Positions 61,683 to 64,000 of a DNA stretch of 64,000 nt are shown here, piece after piece (position 1 is the stretch's first letter; every line of letters starts with the position of its first letter). The notes beneath the pieces are model-generated. The model was not told the origin of the DNA, searched no databases, and saw nothing but the letters and a program-made list of their open reading frames with translations. The DNA comes from Litchfieldella qijiaojingensis (GTDB lineage: Bacteria > Pseudomonadota > Gammaproteobacteria > Pseudomonadales > Halomonadaceae): positions 1 through 64,000 of the forward strand of contig NZ_BMXS01000005.1 of the NCBI RefSeq assembly GCF_014651875.1, written 5' to 3'. Both the position numbers and the translations under genes were made by a program.

Positions 61683-61687
61683 AGTAG
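60698..61687 (+). CDS. IS481-family DDE transposase
   Basis: 329-residue transposase. The N-terminal HTH region reads SNSELARKYGVADTTVRRWRLRQD. The rve catalytic core has Asp146 in FVHVDIKHLPQ, Asp207 in KVLTDNGKSF and Glu256 in TNGMVERFNGRISD, so all three acidic residues are present. The last codons cross the right inverted repeat, and the TAG stop (61685-61687) is supplied by the flanking target duplication rather than by the element. The enzyme therefore appears active, with a C-terminus that depends on the insertion site. Confidence 0.93.
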   Translation: MDIKLHKQATTTPKIRAEIQGAPPSISNSELARKYGVADTTVRRWRLRQDTHDRSHTRHNLLATLTPEQEEVLIAAREFLRLGLDDLLVVAREFLNPRLSRSGLHRLLKRREVPTLAELARQDAGESTQPTHKPFRDYAPGFVHVDIKHLPQMPDEERKRYLYVAIDRATRWVYLEVRRSQSAQDARTFMKRVIEKAPFKVQKVLTDNGKSFTDRFTRAGERTPSGQHPFDRMCRAHGIQHRLIKPGRPQTNGMVERFNGRISDVLATRRYVSGEDLEQTLKRYCWLYNHHIAQKALHHQSPIDAMKQWQEMRPDLFHKRVINHPGPDK

Positions 61688-61731
61688 TTCCAATCTCTAA
61701 CTCCTTTATATGATTGGCGGACAGTAGGCAC

Positions 61732-61900
61732 TTGACATCCTCCCCTGCCTGAATGCGGGGGATTCCCACGGCGCTCAGGCGCGACATTGAGCCGCCACTG
61801 AGTCGCTTCGGTGGGTTCCTGCTGCTGGCGGCATTACCTCACCGCTCACTTCACAGGCTAACCGGGCGTGTCCCGCCCTTAGCACATTGATCGCGCCGAC
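61732..61900 (-). ncRNA. Candidate omega RNA (TnpB guide scaffold)
   Basis: In IS200/IS605 elements the 3' end of tnpB and the right end form a guide RNA whose scaffold stops at the element edge. The right-end hairpin at 61742-61760 is present here. The guide would be the minus-strand sequence just outside, about 61712-61731. The 5' limit is a guess. Confidence 0.45.
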
Positions 61901-62995
61901 CAGATCGGCGTTTTCCTCGAAGCCGCATTCAACACACGCGAACCTCTCCTGCGCGCGGCGGTTGTCCGCCGACACATGGCCGCAGCACGGACACGTCCGG
62001 CTCGTGTTCCGCGGCGGCATGGCGATGAGATGCCCGCCGTTCCACGCCAGCTTGTAATCCAGTTGGCGGCGGAACTCGAACCAGCCCTGATCGAGGATGG
62101 ACTTGTTCAGGCCGGACTTGGCCCGAACCTGCTTTCCCGGTTGTTCGGCACTGCCCTTGGCAGACCTGGACATGTTCCGCACCTGCAAGTCCTCGATACA
62201 CACCATCGCGTGGTTTTGGCTGATCGTGGTCGTGGTCTTGTGCAGGTAGTCGCGGCGGGCATTGCCGATGCGGGAGTGAATCTTCTGGACGCGGGCTTTC
62301 GCCTTCTTCCAGTTGTTGCTGAACTTGGTTTTGCGGCTCATCGCCCGCTGCGCCTTGCGCAAGGCCGTTTCGTGTCGCTTGAAGCTATTGAGCGGAGCGT
62401 AGAACGTACCATCCGAGAGCGTGGCGAAGCGGGCGATACCCATGTCGATGCCGACCGCGCCGCCTTGAGGGAACGGGGGTTCAACGTCGCGCCGCGTCTG
62501 AATGCTGACGAACCACTTGCCGCCACTCTGGCTGACGGTGGCGTTGCGCAATTCGCCCAGCGCTTCCCGGCTGTTGCGGTAGCGCAGCCAGCCCAGCTTT
62601 GGCAGGAAGATACGGCCATTGGCCTGGTCGAGCTTGATCTGTTTCGGGTCGGGGTAGCGAAAGCTGTCGCTTTGCCCCTTGCGCTTGAAGCGCGGAAAGT
62701 CGGCGCGCTTCTCGAAGAAGTTCTTGTAGGCTTTTTCGAGGTCTTTGAGGGTATGTTGCAGCGGATGAACGGGCGCATCCTTCAGCCACGCCGTCTCGGC
62801 GTCATTGCGCCAGGCCGTCAGTTGCTTGGCCATCGCGACGTAGCCAATGAACTTGCCGCCAGTCTCGTAGTTATCTTTCTGCAACGCCAGCGCCTTGTTG
62901 AACACGAAACGGCATGAGCCCGCGAAGCGGCGCATCTGACGCTGCTGGTCGCCGTCGGGCATGAGCTCGTATTTGAAGGCTTGGATACGTTGCAT
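61775..62995 (-). CDS. tnpB: TnpB, RNA-guided RuvC-type nuclease of IS200/IS605
   Basis: 406-residue TnpB. The N-terminus MQRIQAFKYELMPDGDQQRQMRRFAGSCRFVFNKAL is typical. The RuvC-like triad is complete: Asp184 in VGIDMGIARFATL, Glu268 in VCIEDLQVRNM and Asp364 in ENADLVGAINVLRAG. The zinc finger uses Cys335/Cys338 (TCPCCGH) and Cys354/Cys357 (CVECGF). The start at 62995 is supported by homology; the frame is open 94 codons upstream through the tnpA region without TnpB-like sequence. It is divergent from the TnpA fragment. Confidence 0.93.
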   Translation of the reverse strand: MQRIQAFKYELMPDGDQQRQMRRFAGSCRFVFNKALALQKDNYETGGKFIGYVAMAKQLTAWRNDAETAWLKDAPVHPLQHTLKDLEKAYKNFFEKRADFPRFKRKGQSDSFRYPDPKQIKLDQANGRIFLPKLGWLRYRNSREALGELRNATVSQSGGKWFVSIQTRRDVEPPFPQGGAVGIDMGIARFATLSDGTFYAPLNSFKRHETALRKAQRAMSRKTKFSNNWKKAKARVQKIHSRIGNARRDYLHKTTTTISQNHAMVCIEDLQVRNMSRSAKGSAEQPGKQVRAKSGLNKSILDQGWFEFRRQLDYKLAWNGGHLIAMPPRNTSRTCPCCGHVSADNRRAQERFACVECGFEENADLVGAINVLRAGHARLACEVSGEVMPPAAGTHRSDSVAAQCRA

Positions 62996-63012
62996 GTCGT
63001 CTATGATACAAG

Positions 63013-63327
63013 GAAATCCTCGACGCCTTGCGCAGTATCTTCGCCAGCGTCTGCGCCGACTTCGAGGCGGAACTGGTGGAGTTCGACGGCGAGGATGACC
63101 ATGTGCATTTGCTGGTGAACTATCCGCCAAAAGTCGCGGTATCTGCATTGGTAAACAGCCTGAAGGGTGTCTCCAGCCGCATGATCCGTAAGCAGAACCA
63201 CCCCAGCATCCGCAAAAAGCTCTGGAGCGGTGCGCTGTGGTCGCCCAGTTACTTCGCCGGTAGCTGTGGCGGCGCACCTATCAAGGTCATCCGCCAATAC
63301 ATCGAGCAGCAGCAAACACCACACTGA
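63013..63327 (+). pseudogene. TnpA (Y1 transposase of IS200/IS605), N-terminally truncated
   Basis: About 104 residues match the C-terminal three quarters of TnpA: the HUH motif in EDDHVHLLVNYPP, LVNSLKGVSSRMIR, the LWSPSYFAGSCGG motif and the catalytic-Tyr helix IRQYIEQQ. The first strand of the fold (usually containing a WxxKYRR-type motif) is missing. The first in-frame start is TTG 63028. Without that strand the protein is unlikely to be active, so mobility would require TnpA from another copy. Confidence 0.82.
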
Positions 63328-63640
63328 GGCAAAGTCAAGGACGGCTACGCCGTCCGCGCTATCCTTCCCCGCCCTGAAGGGCGAGGTTTGCCGCGCAATT
63401 GATCAAGCGCTGAGTGCAGTGGTGCGCTTGCATCTCGTCCTTCTGACATGACTTGCTTGAGATACGCTACCGCCCCTGCCTTGCAGGTCGGTGGCTACGC
63501 CACCCTGCGACAGTCCCTGTGCACCTTGTCCCTATACGATCATCGGCAGCGACTTGATCGGACTTGAGGTTTCAGTTAACCGAATCCCCTAACGTTTTGC
63601 AAAGCGATGCAGCCTACCATTGGTCACTGCTCAACCTGAA

Positions 63641-63745
63641 TCAGGGGATACCCGCCCTCAGGAACGACTGCACGAACTGGCGTTGGAACAGCAGGAAGGC
63701 GACCAGTAGCGGGGCAATGCTAAGCAGTGTACGAACGGCCGACTC
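63641..63745 (-). pseudogene. C-terminal remnant of a sugar-type ABC transporter permease
   Basis: The minus strand reads LLSIAPLLVAFLLFQRQFVQ, then SFLRAGIP and a stop at 63641. This matches the closing segment of MalG/UgpE-type permeases (P.L.AFL.FQR.FV.G...G). The upstream part of the gene is absent. The remaining DNA between the IS200/IS605 left end and 63755 holds no other recognisable gene. Confidence 0.65.
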
Positions 63746-63754
63746 TCGAGAGTT

Positions 63755-63784
63755 GGGAGATACACGGCGTAACGTGCATCTCCC
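63755..63784 (-). terminator. Hairpin downstream of the symporter gene
   Basis: GGGAGATACACG (63755-63766) and CGTGCATCTCCC (63773-63784) form a 12-bp stem with one mismatch/wobble and a 6-base loop, 10 bp after the symporter stop. There is no long U-tract, so termination may be partial. Confidence 0.65.
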
Positions 63785-63794
63785 TTAGGGTGAA

Positions 63795-64000
63795 TCAGGC
63801 AGCGCTGGGCTGGGCGGCGGGGCGTAAACGGTTATAGACGCTCTCGTCGAGCTCATTTTCGCTCTTACCCACCAGGACCGACACCATTAGATCACCACAG
63901 ACGTTGACGGTGGTACGGGCCATATCCAGGATGCGATCAATACCGGCGATGATCGCCAGACCTTCCATCGGCAGGCCGACGGTTGTCAGGACCAACGACA
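63795..64000 (-). CDS. Dicarboxylate/amino acid:cation symporter (DAACS), C-terminal part
   Basis: The gene enters from the right edge and only the last 67 or so residues are present. They read LTTVGLPMEGLAIIAGIDRILDMARTTVNVCGDLMVSVLVGKSENELDESVYN, which is the final membrane region of GltP/DctA-type symporters. It includes the conserved Asp and Asn residues of IDRILDMARTTVNVCGD that coordinate substrate and Na+. Substrate class (glutamate or C4-dicarboxylate) cannot be decided from this part. Confidence 0.93.
   Translation of the reverse strand, partial: SLVLTTVGLPMEGLAIIAGIDRILDMARTTVNVCGDLMVSVLVGKSENELDESVYNRLRPAAQPSAA

Larger units (their letters stand above)
61732..63401. mobile_element. 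IS200/IS605-type element with divergent tnpA fragment and tnpB
   Basis: The right end (near 61732) has the CCCCTGC/GCGGGG hairpin (61742-61760) followed outward by GATGTCAAG on the minus strand. The left end has the hairpin CGCCCT/AGGGCG (63370-63383). Immediately outside the left end the minus strand reads TTGAT (63406-63402), the insertion target of ISDra2-like elements. The element encodes an intact TnpB and an N-terminally truncated TnpA. Boundaries are estimated from the hairpins. Confidence 0.8.

Noticed and set aside
63564-63788. 74-codon plus-strand frame near the right end
   Set aside because: It is antisense to the ABC permease remnant and shows no protein-like features.

Overview
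The window looks like chromosome from a moderately halophilic gammaproteobacterium of the Halomonas/Chromohalobacter group. This is inferred from the high GC content, the protein similarities, and the many genes for compatible solutes and their precursors: ProXWV, choline-O-sulfatase, BetT and a second BCCT carrier. A PHA phasin and an intergenic repeat of a type I associate with Halomonas point the same way. No tRNA, rRNA or CRISPR array was found.

Layout. 1-0.7 kb: 3' end of mmsA and its terminator. 0.75-6.6 kb: a complete RND efflux operon with a divergent LysR gene. 7.9-12.5 kb: LysR/permease pair, a frameshifted GlxA-type AraC gene, a methyltransferase and a phasin with twin palindromic operators. 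12.6-17 kb: a two-component system divergent from a tiny exported Met/Asp/Glu-rich protein, a b-type cytochrome and a Tat-exported YedY-fold molybdoenzyme. This resembles the methionine-rich-peptide plus methionine sulfoxide reductase systems that scavenge hypochlorite, and is the most interesting unit here. 17-28.4 kb: a hydroxyproline/proline catabolic cluster (AcnX dehydratase, PutA, DadA-like oxidase, NhaC antiporter, ornithine-cyclodeaminase-family reductase) divergent from an AraC gene and a PLP-dependent dehydratase. 28.4-31.8 kb: proVWX.

32-34.4 kb: LysR and two glutathione transferases. 34.7-41.2 kb: a lactate/glycolate permease and glcDEF-glcG, with the same GntR-type palindrome ahead of the permease and ahead of glcD. 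41.2-43.5 kb: a MetE-like methyltransferase convergent with MetX. 43.6-51.7 kb: a choline-O-sulfate island (LysR, betC, SulP transporter, betT) and a betaine-type BCCT carrier. 52.1-54.9 kb: a two-subunit isoquinoline-oxidoreductase-type molybdenum hydroxylase. 55-56.5 kb: DMT transporter and ChaC.

From 56.5 kb to the end the window is accessory DNA: transposase and gene remnants, two LysE exporters, a frameshifted YgjV gene, an intact IS481-type element inserted into the 5' end of a LysE gene, and an IS200/IS605-type element with an intact TnpB but a truncated TnpA. It closes with the 3' end of a dicarboxylate/amino acid symporter gene. Most of the window reads as nutrient and osmolyte salvage: choline sulfate and betaine, proline and hydroxyproline, lactate and glycolate.
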